A stretch of 64,000 nt of DNA, taken from positions 124,001-188,000 of the forward strand of contig JAJIRX010000496.1 in NCBI GenBank assembly GCA_023853785.1, read 5' to 3'. Source of the stretch: Psilocybe azurescens (lineage: Eukaryota; Basidiomycota; Agaricomycetes; Agaricales; Agrocybaceae). The notes under the pieces are model-generated. The model was not told the DNA's origin, made no database searches, and was given only the letters and a program-made list of their open reading frames with translations. Position numbers and translations under genes: made by a program. Position 1 is the stretch's first letter; every line of letters starts with the position of its first letter. Below, piece by piece: positions 1 through 13,000 of this stretch.

Positions 1-1397
1 TAGTAAGAGGCTAGAAGGAGACCTTTAAGTATCTACACACAGATACACACTGAAAGTATTAGGAAAATTCTAATATAATTGGGAGGTGAGTGGGTGCAAT
101 TTTATGGATTCCTCCTGAGGAGGTGGTTTGAGGAAGAAAAACTTGGGTGTACCCACATGTCCTTCATCAAGGAAACTCATTGCAATCTGCACATGATTTT
201 TGCTCAAGTTTTCTTGCTTTATTTGCCTTACAAAGCCCTGGTTTTACTTGGCACAATCTCCCACACTCGATGGGCAAGTGGAACCACACTCAAGTCTCAA
301 CTCCTTCCATCGCTTTGATAACATGAAATGAATTCTGAATTCTGTTGCATTTGTCATCCAGCATTTTGATTGTACTATCACCAGTGTTTGTAAATTGACA
401 CTTTTCATTTATAACTTCACAATTGCAGCTTTGTTAAATCTAATTTTTAGCACTCTCATATAGACAGCTCATATAAACATTAATCTGAATTTTTATATTT
501 TTATGTTCAATGTAAGGGCCAAAATATTGTAATGAATGTGCTAAAAGTGCAAAATCAGGCTGACATCACAAAATAGCTCCCTTTTCTCCAGTTTTTTTGC
601 ATTGTACATAGCAGGTCATTCATTATATAGCTTATAATTTTTGAAGCCATAAAGTGGGAGGCAGGATGGTAAAAATATGGCCCCACATAGTAAAATGGCT
701 CCTTTTTCTCTATTTTTTGGTATTGTGCATAATGAATTGTTCAGTATATGTAATCATAAATTTTTGATGCTAAAAAGTATAAGCATAAGTAAGCAAGGAT
801 GGTTCAAATCAGTCCCACAAAAAGGACTCGTTACGCCATGCAAAGCAATGACCATCAAGCCAAGTCAAAATGAAGAACGGGTAGGGGATAGTATGCATAA
901 GTTGTAACGCTAACTTCAAATTTCAATGCGGCGGGCTGCGCTGCTTGTGGCAAATGTTATCGTATTTCAATCCCTTACTTTGCATGCTGGAACAGCAAAA
1001 TGTCATTCATGACGTAAGCAATGAAGTGTTCAAGGGGTTTCTTGCATGTTTGTTAGGGCTCTGGTGTCATGTCTGGAACAGTCCAGATTTGGATGTTTTT
1101 TTCAAAACCATATGGTTATAAAGTACTAAATATGTAGAATTATAAATGATTTGTGTGCGCTTTTTGCCTTCTAAATTAGGAATGTCACAAGTTCAATTTC
1201 TGATCATTGCAAACAATATAAACTTGCAGAAAATCATTCTAAAATTCTTATTTTATTAACAACTAATTGTACAGCCTTGATTTTTTTAGAGAGGAAGCTT
1301 TACATCTATTACACAGTCTACATTTATATCTATTAATTTTTGTCAGGCAATAACAATAACATATTAATTAAATCAGTAAACATACCTCAAGCTTTGG
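1..1397. other. AT-rich gene-poor flank
   Basis: This stretch is clearly more AT-rich than the genic part of the window, and its open frames are short and without recognisable motifs. It contains the diverged repeat pair at 571-808. I see no gene I can support here. Confidence 0.5.
571..808. repeat. Diverged tandem repeat pair, ~120 bp each
   Basis: Two adjacent segments, about 571-686 and 692-808, share the same order of words: AAAATRGCTCC, then a T-rich run, CATTGTACAT/TATTGTGCAT, a TTCA..TATATAG-like block, ATAATTTTTGA/ATAAATTTTTGA, and AGGATGGT before an AAAATATGG or TCAAATCAG end. They look like an old head-to-tail duplication in non-coding DNA. Confidence 0.5.
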
Positions 1398-2099
1398 CTA
1401 CAAATTCACAACATTTGTGGTTATTCTTTCCTTTACAGTTTGTTCCTTTAAGGCCAGCAGCAACACATACCATGCATCTGCATTTTTCTCATCACCCCAA
1501 ATTGCATAGAGTGGACCAGGAGTAAAAGATTGACTCATGTTTATATCACCTGATGGTCCTGGCATAGAATATAGTCCAGATGTTGATGCCTCTGGGTCCT
1601 GCATTGTCACATCCTGGGATATCAATTCAGATGAAGGTGCATCTATACCCAGTGTTACTGTATCTTGGACAATAAATGTTGACAATGAAGATGCCTCTGC
1701 ACTTTGCATTGGCATTGGTACATCTTGAGTGACAAATATTCCTGTAGAAATTGAGGTACTTTCAACCTGCATAGTATGAGAAGTCATGACTCTTGGCTGG
1801 TGTCTTTTTGCTGCAGGAAGGACACATGAAACATGATTATCTGACTGCACTCATTTCTCATGTGGTTTTCTCTGTGGCTGACTTGGTAAAATTGTTTGCT
1901 TCTCTTGACAGTGATCACTCCAAATCTTGTAATATGCAGCTAAATGTTCTCAGAGTTTGATTTTCCAAAGTAACATACTTTGCCCCACATCAACAGGTTG
2001 AGAATTATTATCTTGCTTTTTCTTGCCAAAACTTGCTTTTGCTCCACCTGCAGACTGACCAGCTATGTTTTTCTGGCTTTTGAGCCTTTTACCAGACAT
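1398..2099 (-). CDS. Hypothetical protein, possibly transposon-associated
   Basis: A minus-strand gene is suggested by a Lys/Gln-rich N-terminal exon starting at 2099 (MSGKRLKSQKNIAGQ...) and a 150-codon open frame at 1398-1850. The latter is rich in Ser, Thr, Gln and Met with loosely repeated phrases (SQDVTMQ, TQDVPMP, VQDTVTL). A short intron around 1850-1990 would join them. No catalytic domain is visible. The base composition and adjacency to repeats suggest a mobile-element passenger or a degenerate gene, but this is inference. Confidence 0.3.
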
Positions 2100-2222
2100 G
2101 TTGAGTAGATTAGGCAATATATCAACAATCAGAAGTAATTGGATGGTGAGGGATGAGGGACAGATGAAATAGTTAAATAAGGGACTATAATTCAGCGGCC
2201 AGCAATTATTAACAGCCGTTTT

Positions 2223-3222
2223 GGGTCAGTCATAGACTCGACTCCAGTCTACTTAGGTGGAATACCCTCGGTTTGTATTTGTTTTGTATGTAGTGGGAGC
2301 CAAGGAAAAAAACCAAGCTTTTTTGCGAATTCCAGATTGAGATGTGTGAGGCCCGGGTATTCCACCTATATAGACTGGTAGGGAATAACCGTAGGGCAGT
2401 ACATGGCCCTTTAAACTCTGTCTACCCTTTTTGAGACACGCGTCACCAGCCACGTGAGAGGCGCGTCATCGTGTGTATATCCCTAATTATTGTTTATTAC
2501 ATTAGTTCCATGTCCTATCCTTCCCCCGGTGTCACTCCGAGCAAGCGAACACGCAACGACGAGAACTCCAGCTCGCCGATTGTCTTTCAGACACCAAGGG
2601 ACCCTGCCCTTGCAGCATCTAATTGCCATTGAAATGGGGCGCTTTCCTAGGACTTCAAGCGCCTTTTCAGCAAGAACAGAAAGATTGACCTCACTTGCTT
2701 TGTGCTTTTGACTCTAGACTCGGGTGGAGGCATGAGAATGGAGTGAGAAAAGTAGCTTGTTAACTCAGTCTGCTCCATTTCATCCAACAAAATTTTTAGT
2801 GAGCTTCATGTTTGTTCCATGGAGCTTCATGAGCAGCAGCAGCATGGTGGATCATAGTTATACCCAATTAAAAAGCAGCCTACAGCTCACTCTACATAAT
2901 TGGATCACTAAAAATTGTTTCAATTGATTTAATATCAGATAGTATTATGCTAGGCTTCAAATAAGGACAGTATATTCAGGTTTAAGATGTCTATGTGCCT
3001 CAAAGTGCGAGGCGATGGTGCTTACAGTGGTGGACAAGTGCAATTTTGATGCAATCAAGGAATGTCCGTATAAGGGTAGACGGAGTTTAAATAACCCATG
3101 TACTGCCTCACGGTTATTCCGTACCAGACGTTCTGGTAAGAATAACATTGATGGGACACCTCAATGCGGGTGCAACCCGTTTTCGGACAGAACAGGCTGG
3201 ATCGAGACTAGGTCAGTCACCC
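2223..3222. mobile_element. Probable ~1 kb non-autonomous inverted-repeat element
   Basis: A 65-bp arm at 2372-2436 is an imperfect inverted copy of 3064-3129; both carry the core GGTTATTCC...CCATGTACTG...GAGTTTAAA...GTAGAC in opposite orientations. Farther out, 2223-2250 and 3193-3222 also match in inverted orientation (GGTCAGTC, AGACTCGA/TCGAGACT, TCCAG). The left arm has an extra hairpin: 2249-2273 and 2351-2374 are inverted copies sharing GGTGGAATACCC. No transposase is encoded between the arms. This fits a MITE-like element, but no target-site duplication was established. Confidence 0.45.
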
Positions 3223-3370
3223 GATTCGGGTGTTAATTTTGATGGGTTTCCGAATTGGGGTGTTAATTTTTATGGGTTTCCGAATTAGGGTGTTAATTTT
3301 GACAGCTTCCCAATTAGGCTGTTAAATTGTGGCTATGCAAATTAACACCCTAATTGGGGTGTTAAAGTGG
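3221..3370. repeat. 30-bp tandem repeat followed by a palindrome
   Basis: Three good units and one decayed unit with a 30-base period start near 3221, 3250, 3280 and 3310. The core is GGGTGTTAATTTT followed by GATGGGTTTCCGAATT. They end in a near-perfect palindrome at about 3341-3365 (TTAACACCC-TAATT-GGGGTGTTAA) that repeats the same GTGTTAA word inverted. The array abuts the right end of the inverted-repeat element. Confidence 0.7.
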
Positions 3371-4182
3371 GGTTGCCAAATAGATTAATCCATCAAAAAG
3401 CCAGCGGATCACATGGGCTTAGACATTTTGGCATCGACAGAGGTCAGCAGCAGAGAGGAAGCTTCCTAATCAAAGAAGATATGAAGACATGTCAAAATTA
3501 GATCATGCTCCAGACCCTAATTAGTAATTACTGATTATTACTGCGTCTCGCATTTTAATACTGCTGATGAATTTCCTGAAGGTGTTTCTCTCTGACGATT
3601 TTAAGTTATTATTACTTACCAGTTCACCGAGTTAGCTGTGTTCCGTAGTCAAAGTGCCTGCTAGATGGGCGTAGCATAAAATTGCCAGATACAGCGGCGT
3701 TGGTGCTAAAATACTCAGAGCCTGTGTTAATTCCTGTGTTGTTCCTGTGTTGACCAGCTGGCACCGGATATACTCGGAGATGAGATGTGGAAAGTACACC
3801 AATACTTATAGAGTGTATTTTAAAGGCTGTACTCTCGTGAGTTGCCATCTTGGTCTAACTCTTCTGGCACAGGGCGGTGACACCGATAACGTTTGACACC
3901 CGCTATAGAGGCCACTGAATTGCATACCAAATTTTTAAGTCATCGCGATGTCCACGTCGTTATTTAAGTTTTCCAAAATCGAAGTGCCGGCAAGGTGTCC
4001 ACTTACCTATAGTACATCAAGCATACACTGGAGATACTCGTAACTTAGTTGCATCGCCTTGTAGTTGCTTGAGTTAAAAGAACAGTAAATAGGGGAATTT
4101 GTCTGTCTTGTCTTTCTTGTAAACGAGTCTCTACAGAGACTCAGCATTTCAAGAACTCTATCCCTCCACCCGCAAATAAAAG

Positions 4183-5771
4183 ATGCCAGTGACATTCGAC
4201 GTCGCACAGCACTACGCCAGACCCGTCGCCAACCCCCACGAGCGCCTGAAAAGCCCTCAAGATCTCCTCCACGCCCACGTATCGCGAGGTAGGCGAAAGC
4301 GCCCCAGGCATCCCAGACACCCGACCAAAACAGCCTCCAGTGGCATTACTCCAGAGCTCATTCGGCGTCAGCGACTTCTCCCAGATAGACGTCAGATGCG
4401 AGAGAAATGGCTTCGTACAAGCCGTCACACATGCCTACAACAGACATCACAACCTGGTCATAAGGTATGAGCCCTCTTGACTCGACGATACACTTAGTTG
4501 AATTTAACGACTCACTGGAACATTGAATGACTAGACCTGACGATGTTTGGGTGGCCATCCTGTCACAATTTAGCCTCTAGTAAGCAATGCCGGCTGTCAT
4601 AACAATCTTGCGACAAGTGTACTAACAAAGGGACTTTAGCGTGAACAAAAACAGCAAAGCCCTCCGTTCCCTGTTCGTTGAGCACAAAGGAAAGACAAAG
4701 CTCACTGTACGAATGAACGGGACGCGGCACACCTCGGAATTCGGTGACCTAGCTATACAGATGACGGAGGCAATAAACCAAAACGTTTGTTTGGATTATA
4801 CCTTTAGTTGGTGTATTAGGGTGATTGACAGGTTTAATTTCTATGAATAGATCGTTAACCCGAACCTCAAAACATGGATACTACCTAATTTTACAACGAC
4901 GACATACCACGACACCGTTGTCTGTTCCGTTATGATGATGGCAACCATGCAAAGGTGGGTCAAAAATAGTGTATATGTATAAATGACAGCATCTCACCAT
5001 GGCAATTATTTCCTTATCAGTTACTTTGACTACGAAATGTCGATGTGCGGTCTCCCATCCGTCACTCTAGAAGGGGAAAAATCAGATTGGGAAAAGCTAT
5101 ACACAAGACTAGACTTACTCGAAACGTTCGGAGAAGAACCTAAAAATTGGGTGAAGCTGCTGCGACCTGTGCTGAAGCGCTTCGCACAAGCCTTTGACGG
5201 GGAGCCTGATATCGACTTCTGGAATAAAGTCAGCCACCACTACTCCCTTGGATCAGGAACGCAATGGTTATCAGGATGGATAACTGCGTTCTGTGTATGG
5301 GACAGTGAAGGGAACTGGCAAGCGAAGTCGGAGAGGGATCCCGTCATGAGCTTCGGCGAGAAAAAGTACCACCCATGTCTTGTCGTGGATGATGTTCGAT
5401 ATCCAATAATCGACAGCGCAGATGTTCCCATGGGATTCTGCCAGGTTGATGTTAAAGTCATCGATAATGAAGGAGAAACGGACTGCGTGATGGTTTCTGG
5501 CCACATGTCTAACCTTGTTGAAGGAAAATACAAGGACACATTGCGTCCATTGCCCTCTTGGTTCATGTACGAGAAACCTGGTGCAAAGGTGAGAAGAGTG
5601 GAAAACATTGCATCAGCCGAAAAAGAAAAGCTGGAAGATACCACGCCGATCTGCTATCCTATATCAATATCGGACTCGAAGACAGCTGGCTGTCAATGGT
5701 CCTACACGGATATGGCGTTGCTGTTCATGCATTGCTCTAGATATATCGCTCAGTTTTGTATAGTGCAATAG
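4183..5771 (+). CDS. DUF4419-family protein
   Basis: The spliced product matches the fungal DUF4419 family, which has no established function that I know of. Exons seen: 4183-4464, 4535-4579, 4640-4784, 4851-4954 and 5021-5771. Family landmarks in order are RLKSPQDLLHA, NGFVQAVTHAYNRHHNLVIR, PDDVWVAILSQFSLYVN, LPNFTTTTYHDTVVCSVMMM, MSMCGLPSVTLEG, and SGWITAFCVW. All introns are short GT-AG with matching phase. The first exon changes frame near 4285-4292 (after LLHAHVSR, into EVGESAPG), so an indel lies there. The C-terminus after about 5590 is uncertain. It is probably a soluble cytoplasmic protein, as no signal or membrane segment is seen. Confidence 0.85.
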
Positions 5772-7662
5772 GGATAGGATATCAACGTATTATTTCGATT
5801 TGCAAGAGGAAGAATAACAATTTGAAGCAAAGCTTGATAAACGCACAAATAATGAAAGGAACAAAATACACATCTCCAGCCCGCGATTCGGAGTCTTCGC
5901 TGACAGAAGTCAGTCACGATCTAGTATATGTATCATCTCCCTCCACGAAGCGCGAGAACCAAATGCAGTACAGAGCCTGCGGTGATGTTGAACTCCTTTG
6001 CTGTCTTGTCGTCGTTCCTATCATACCGTGTATGCAGTAAGAATTCAAATCGGATGGAGATGACAGATCTGAACGCACATCTGACGACCACTGAAGATCA
6101 GACGTTGCTGAGGTGGTGGTACACCAGATTGTTCTTCAACCTTCTCCTTTATTCTCGTGATCTACAAAGATGTAAGAAAAGCGGATATCTCAGTAATGAG
6201 CATGCGTAATGTAATTGTATGATCCTCACCTTATCATCAGGATCGATGTCGAGCTCGATCTACATCGGAAATCAATCGATCCACGGTCAGCCTTTGTATC
6301 GTTCAATGCGCGATCATGCGCGATCTACGTGAACTGCGGTCACCTCTTTGCCTGTCAGCGTCTTGAGAATAGTCAACAAATGCGGTTGCCAGACTATGAG
6401 CAAATGCCCACCTTAACTTTGATCAACATGTTTATGTATACGGATAAGAAAGAATAATGCCTTGGTAGTTGGAAGAAGAGGTCAACAACAAAGGTGGAAA
6501 GAAAAACACTGACTAAAATGTCCACTGCCTCACGGAGTCATTATCACTAATTAGGATCACATGACCCCGTCTTTGTCGCAACTTAAACTCGAGCAACTTA
6601 AGCTGTAGTCAACTTGTTCATCTGAACTTTCAACGTTTCAACAACGTTCCAAGTCAGAGCTCTCAATTTCAATTTCAACACTTTCGGTTCGTCTCCCCAC
6701 AAACCTATCAGTATGGAGATGCTTGCATATGGTGGCTCACATCCCTTGTAACACCGTTTTCTTTGCAATCCCCTAGCATTAGTGCCGGTGGTGCCCGCGC
6801 AAAGAGAAAGATATTGTCGACACCTTCCTGACATTTGCACAGATCACATTACATTCTGGTGCTTACTGGTTCGCGCTTCTGGAGGCTAACAGGAACCGGC
6901 TGCGATCAGTGGATGATACTTACTTATTTCACGTTTTGATGGTTCGACAAACGAATATGTATACAAGCCGCCATTGTCCATTACACGGATCTCTATACCG
7001 TCTCTCAAGTCTAGAAGCTACGTGAATGGGGCAATCAACAGAGCCTGACACAAGGTGGCCAAATTTTCCCATAAATGCTCTTCAGTATTCAATGCACATG
7101 TACGTATGTATACTCCATTATAAATGTGTCTTCTTTTTCGACCGATTATATTCCGGATTCCTGGCTGAGACTATACTCACTCCACCATTTCGAGTGCGTA
7201 GGGTTCTCGAGAGAATCGTAGTAAAATCTCCGCTAATCGATAGCCTGGTAAAACCAACTGGTACGAAGAAGACTTTCCTGGACTATTTTTATTAAACGTG
7301 TATTTATAGGATGAAAACGATCGACATTGACACTCTAATGCTCAGTTCTAAAAAACCACTGCCTCGTCGACCTATCCACCCTCCTATCATACTTTCTTTG
7401 CATAATTTTTACCTTTCTGCATGCTACTATGGTCGTAAGGGGTGAATTGCCCCAGATTACCCCACCAAATCTGCGGGGAGAGAGTGCCGGGTCTAACTCC
7501 TTAGAGCTGATTTCCGTCGGAGTTTTTGCGGAAGATACTCAACAGGTTTCTTGATATGTCTCAATGTAAAGTTTAAAAGCGAAAGCTTTTCAGCGAGAAA
7601 TGCTTGGTGCTTCTCAACCCTCTGCTCTGGATCGTCTGCCAGTTGTTTTGTACCAATCCACG
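5772..7662. other. Intergenic region
   Basis: Only short, motif-free open frames occur on either strand, for example an 80-codon minus frame at 6598-6840. The string CTGCCTCACGG at about 6529 echoes the right arm of the element at 3064-3129 but is too short to call a copy. The last part should hold the promoter of the downstream transporter. Confidence 0.4.
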
Positions 7663-9893
7663 ATGACCACACCTGATCCCAACGAGGGCACGAAGGAGAA
7701 GGCTCCTCAGGCGTCAAACAACCTCGTATGGCAACTTGCCCAGTCGGACGACACGCCATGGTACAAGAAGCCGAATCTCAGAATGTTGTACTTGGTCATC
7801 TTCCCAACGTGTATCGGGGTGGAAATGACTAGCGGGTATGGATATCCCATATGTGATTCAAGTTAATACTGAAGGGTCATTTTCACAGCTTCGACTCGTC
7901 TATGATGAATGGTTTGCAAGCCGTCGACTCGTGGGACACTTGTTAGTCAGGTCCAATCATTTACTTATTGTTACACTTTCTGAAGGCTTCATATAGTCTA
8001 TAACTCACCCAGATCGACCCTTCTGGGTGTTATGTCTGCAATGTACTCTGCCGGTGCAATCATCGCATTACCCCTAGTACCTGTCGTGTCAGATGGCCTT
8101 GGTCGTCGTTGGGCAATTATTCTTGGCAGTATTTTCATGATTATTGGTTCTGTCCTACAAACTGCTTCCCAAAATTGTAGGTTTCGCCTAAGAGCCCTTG
8201 ACCTTTGTCAACACTTTACTAAACACTTCTTCTCAGTCGCTATGTTCGTCATTTCACGATTTATCTTGGGTCTCGGAATCCCCTTTGCGATTGTGGGAGC
8301 CACATCTTTGATCGGAGGTTCGTGAAATGCAGTTCAGTATATTTTCCATGGCTGATCGCGTTTTATTTCAGAACTCGGCCATCCGAAAGAGCGTGCTATT
8401 CTTGGATCCCTCTTTAACGCTTTCTACTTTGTTGGTGCGTTTTTTTCATCGTTATAACCATGGCTAGATTCTGACACTCTAAAAGGTGCAATCATTGCTG
8501 CAGGAGTCACACTCGGGACATTCCAAATGTCCAGTAACTGGGGATGGAGGATACCCTCCCTTCTTCAAATCATACCCAGCAGTCTGCAAATCATTTTCAT
8601 CTTTTTTATTCCTGAATCTCCGCGCTGGTTGGTCTCGAAGGGCCGGGGTGAAGAAGCAATGGAAATTCTGGTGAAGTATCACGCCGAAGGAGACGCAGAC
8701 TCGGAATTCGTGAAGGCTGAATACATCGAGATCGAAACGACCTTGGAGCTCGAGAGAGCAGGATCTCGCGTAGGCTGGCTCGATATGCTGAAGACTACAG
8801 GAATGCGGCGTCGTGTATTGATCGGGGCATTCCTTGGTCTGGCTACGCAGTGGAGCGGTAACGGGCTAACATCGTATGTATTTTGTTGCATTCGATCTTC
8901 GGATGCGTTTCAAAAACAAAATGCCACAGATACTTCCTTGCTCGAATTTTGGATACTGTTGGAATTCACAAGAACCGCACTAAAAATGTCGTTAATCTCG
9001 CTCTCACTTGCTGGGGCTTTGTGAATGCAACCATCCTTGCCTTGACTATGTCTCGATTCAAACGCAGAGCCGTGTACTTGGTATGCAAAGCTGGGTTCAT
9101 TTCGTGTGCTATTATTAATCAGGTTTCATTTTTCAGACATGTACTATATCGTTACTCCTTTGTTTTACTGGTTGGACAATTGCAAGTGCCCGATATGCTG
9201 CGGATGGTAGCCAAAGCGCTTCTCGAGCGGTTCTTGCGTACGTCTCCATGTACTAAACTCTCGCGTCGAGTACTCGCCTTACCTTCTCTTCCAGCTTCAT
9301 CTTTATCTACAGCCCGTGTTACAACATCGCCTTCAATGCTATGACATACAGTAAGCATATCATGTGATGATCAGCTATAAGGCCAATATCTCGTCTATTA
9401 CAGCCTTCCTTGTCGAGATCTTCCCATTCCACGTCCGTTCAAAGGGTATCTCTATCTTCCAGTGGTTCGGTCGCATTGCCGGGTTCTTCAATCAATTTGT
9501 CAATCCTATTGGCATTCAGCGAGCTGGTATGTTATCCTTCGATGAAAAAGATATTTATGCGTGTATACTGATGGTTTTCATAGGCTGGAAGTACTATATC
9601 AGGTACATGAACTATTGAATTATACGCATGTGGTTGCGTTCAACAACTAACTGACTTTCTCTATTAGCTACTGCGTGTTTTTGGCGTTCGAAGTTCTTTT
9701 CGTGTTCTTCCTGTTCCCAGAGACATCCGGCCGTAGTCTGGAGGAACTTGCATTCTGTATGTGGTGAAAATTCTCTTCTCGATTGTTTTTTACCTTTCCC
9801 CCAGTGTATGAAGGAGACGATCTCCGAAAGCAAGAAGAGCGAGTGGAAAAAGAGATCCGACATGACAACAAAGATAACCTCTCCAAGGAGTAA
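7663..9893 (+). CDS. MFS sugar transporter
   Basis: A plasma-membrane major facilitator of the fungal sugar porter family, probably a hexose/disaccharide-proton symporter. Thirteen exons splice in phase: 7663-7835, 7889-7941, 7997-8176, 8237-8327, 8372-8434, 8486-8873, 8930-9080, 9137-9237, 9295-9350, 9404-9526, 9584-9602, 9668-9756 and 9805-9893. Family signatures are GFDSSMMNGLQ after helix 1, SDGLGRRW in loop 2-3, RFILGLG in helix 4, PESPRWL at the end of the N-terminal half, and PETSGRSLEE near the C-terminus. The central loop and a charged cytosolic tail are present. Start 7663 is preferred; an in-frame ATG at 7600 exists. No frameshift was needed. Its 3' end converges on the amine oxidase with about 160 bp between stops. 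Substrate cannot be read from the sequence. Confidence 0.92.
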
Positions 9894-10056
9894 ATAGCAA
9901 CCTTTTTCATGACTGACGATGAAGATGACACGCCCATAACCTGTATCATGTATCCGACGAACTATTCACGAATTGAAATTAACTAAACATCCGTTCCATT
10001 GACCTCATGACGACCATGTTTGATAACAAACAGGAAACGTCTACTACGACGAGTGC

Positions 10057-13000
10057 CTACACTCCAATCTTGACTCGTAAATACATCTCCGACACTCTTC
10101 TAGCATCCTCTGCACTTATGACATCTGGTTCTCCAGCCAACCCAAGCCACTGAGTAGGAGTATATTCAAATGGAGATGGTGCATCCGGTAAGCAGGTCAG
10201 GTCCTGTTTAACCCCGTTATCATCGAATGTGTAAGGACCTCCGGCTGCTTTGGGCGGATGAAGTAGAATAGCATTCTTCATTTCCATCGAGACATCCGAG
10301 TCGAAGTAATTCAATGGCGTTAGCAGGAAGCTGGGTGTCAAATCGCGTCAGAATAAAAACTGGCTGGCCAGGCTAAGAATGACGACATACCTCGAAGTCG
10401 CTAGGTTAGTTTTCGTGTTAGGTGAGTCTTCGGCCTGTGGCTATCAAAACGACGACGGTGTCAGTTACATGATGTATTTCCGCAGCCAGGGCGTTTTGGC
10501 ATTAGGCGATGGAGGAGTCGGAAGGGTGATCAAAAGAGAGTTGACATACCAGATGATGCATTCCCAGATTAATCCAAGCGACAAGGTCCTGCTGTGTGAT
10601 GTTTTCTCCATCAAAGAACTTATGGAAATCCACTATCGGAGCACCGGGAAGGTGGAGGTTCCACATGCTGCTAGAGCTAGGCTCTGTGTCCTTCCGGAGC
10701 GACACTGCGAAGTTATACCGTGCCCAATTGGCATTGTGAAGAAGTCGTTTGGACCCAACGACAGTCTGCAATCCAAGAGTATTAACACAGACAACTGGGG
10801 CAATCTAATGTAGGGCACAGTAATATATATACATACATTGTGAACTGGCGAGTAGCCTGGGTGGATTGCATATCCTTTTGGCAGGCCCCAGGTGTTTTTA
10901 ACATCTTGGTTCACGATAGCGTACCCTCCTTGAAAGTTTTGTGGGTACTTTAATAATGCTTCGTCTTCGTTGGCGATGTATTCCTTGGTAATTTTCTGCT
11001 GTATGACCTGCTGGCCCCAGTCATCGTCCAACCAGGGATGAGTGACTTCTTCTTGCTTTGTGGTGGTCTTAAGCAAAGAATTCGCCGTTCCGCCGATGTC
11101 AAAATCGACTCTGCAAATTTTGGAGTAAGCATATCACAGAAAAAAATATCTGAAGAATGGCGAACTTGTAGTTGATGACATGGTCGTGGAGGTTACCCAC
11201 TAAAAAATTGCGCCAAATGCCTGAGTTAGAAATAAGGTTTACACTTGAAAACGACGTACTCGATGCCTGGCGAATTCTGCCTCCATAGCCCTCTTGAGTT
11301 TCGGAATCGTAATATCCACCTTGCATGTATCCTGAGGCTGATAGACGGACTTCGATGGTGCCATCCAGATAGAATGAGTAGTCAAACTGGTAATGTGATA
11401 TAAGGAAACAAATAATTCTACAACACAAAAACTCACCACTGCGAACAGAACGAAACGGAATAAGTCAGCGAAAGAATAAATGCAAGAGAAATACAGGTTT
11501 CTCACAGTAGTCGTAGCTTGAAACAAAAGTTTAGACAGAATCCTTCAAAAGTCAGGTAGATGGATAGACTTACTTTCCAATTGTAGTAATGGTTCGAATA
11601 GTAAGGGTGTATGACTTGACAGCTCCAAACTCGCCTTCCAGAAAGCCAGTATGCCTGGACAGCGGTTTGCCAGTATCTTGTTCAAAGATGCAAACAGCTC
11701 GTCGGACCTTGAGATTTCCTTGCGAAGTGAATGTCGTCGCCGGGAGATATACAGACTCCTGAGGGCAATCGTAATGCGGAATCATGTCCCGCACCATGGC
11801 GCCCATTCCAAAATAACGATCAAGCCAGGCAGTTGAGGTTTGAACGGGATCATTTCCTCCTAAGATAACTAATCAGAACTGTGTCGTAACAGGTATGGAC
11901 ATGAGATCACCGTATTGTGCAAGTGCCTCTTGAGGATGCAGCTGAGTCGACGCAATAAGCATACCTGTATTCTTGAATGTATCATACGTACCTGGTAAAT
12001 GATACGCTGACCACGGAACCGAATGTCCCATAAGTTCAGTCCCATGTCGCGGTCAAATCCTAGATACATGCCCCAGCCCATCCAGCTGACGTATTGCTGT
12101 TCACGGTCGACCTTGTATCGCAACCCAGAGAACGATACCGAACGTGGTCCAGGAAGATGGTCAAGATCGCGGTCTTGTCCTACTCGCTTTCTTTGTGTCC
12201 ACGAAAAATCAATGTCAGGGCCTTTCTGTTCCGGGTGTCGCACCAGGGTTCCGTTGTTGTAAGCCTCTATGAAAGACTCCATAGTCGGGAATACTTGATC
12301 GTGGTACATGAGCTTCGCTGAGATTTGAGCACTGGTATCTTCAACATGATTAGGATTAGGTTGCATACCTTGAGAATTTTCCATTGAGAGGGATCTGTCC
12401 CTGATATGTCGATATACTGATAGAAGCCGACAGGAAGGAGGTATGATCCCGCGGTGTTTCTTCTCCAGGTCATCCAGAGACGTCTGAAGCTACCATCAAA
12501 ACTAAATGGACCACTCATTCCTGCGACAAGAGTATCATTTTCCAGCCCTCTAATTCTTGCTCTGAAGAGGTCCTGCAAGCAGATTTAATAAAGATGCACG
12601 GATCACTGAAATGATGCATCTTGCATACCTCCATAGCTGGCACCATTGGTGTAACTGCACGAGCCATAAATAGCGGAAGGTCGGTAAAGTTGGTCATTGA
12701 ATGGACATTGAAAGGTATATCTTTGCGATGGTATATTTCCGTAAGCGGGCGAATCGTCGTGTCCGGGTTTATGGGAATTGGTCCGACTAGGTAGTCCTTG
12801 ATTGTAGGATCTTTCAATCCTCCATGTTGGATTGTAACTCTCGCATATCTATCCGGCCGAGATACATGGTCAGGATCTTCAAGATACGCAAGTACTTCTT
12901 TCTTCGGTGGATAGTAGGTCTCTATCAAGAAAATGACATTGTCGGAGATGACTGAGTTTTTGAATTGTGTCAAGTTTAGATTTCGTTCTGGGGCTCTAAG

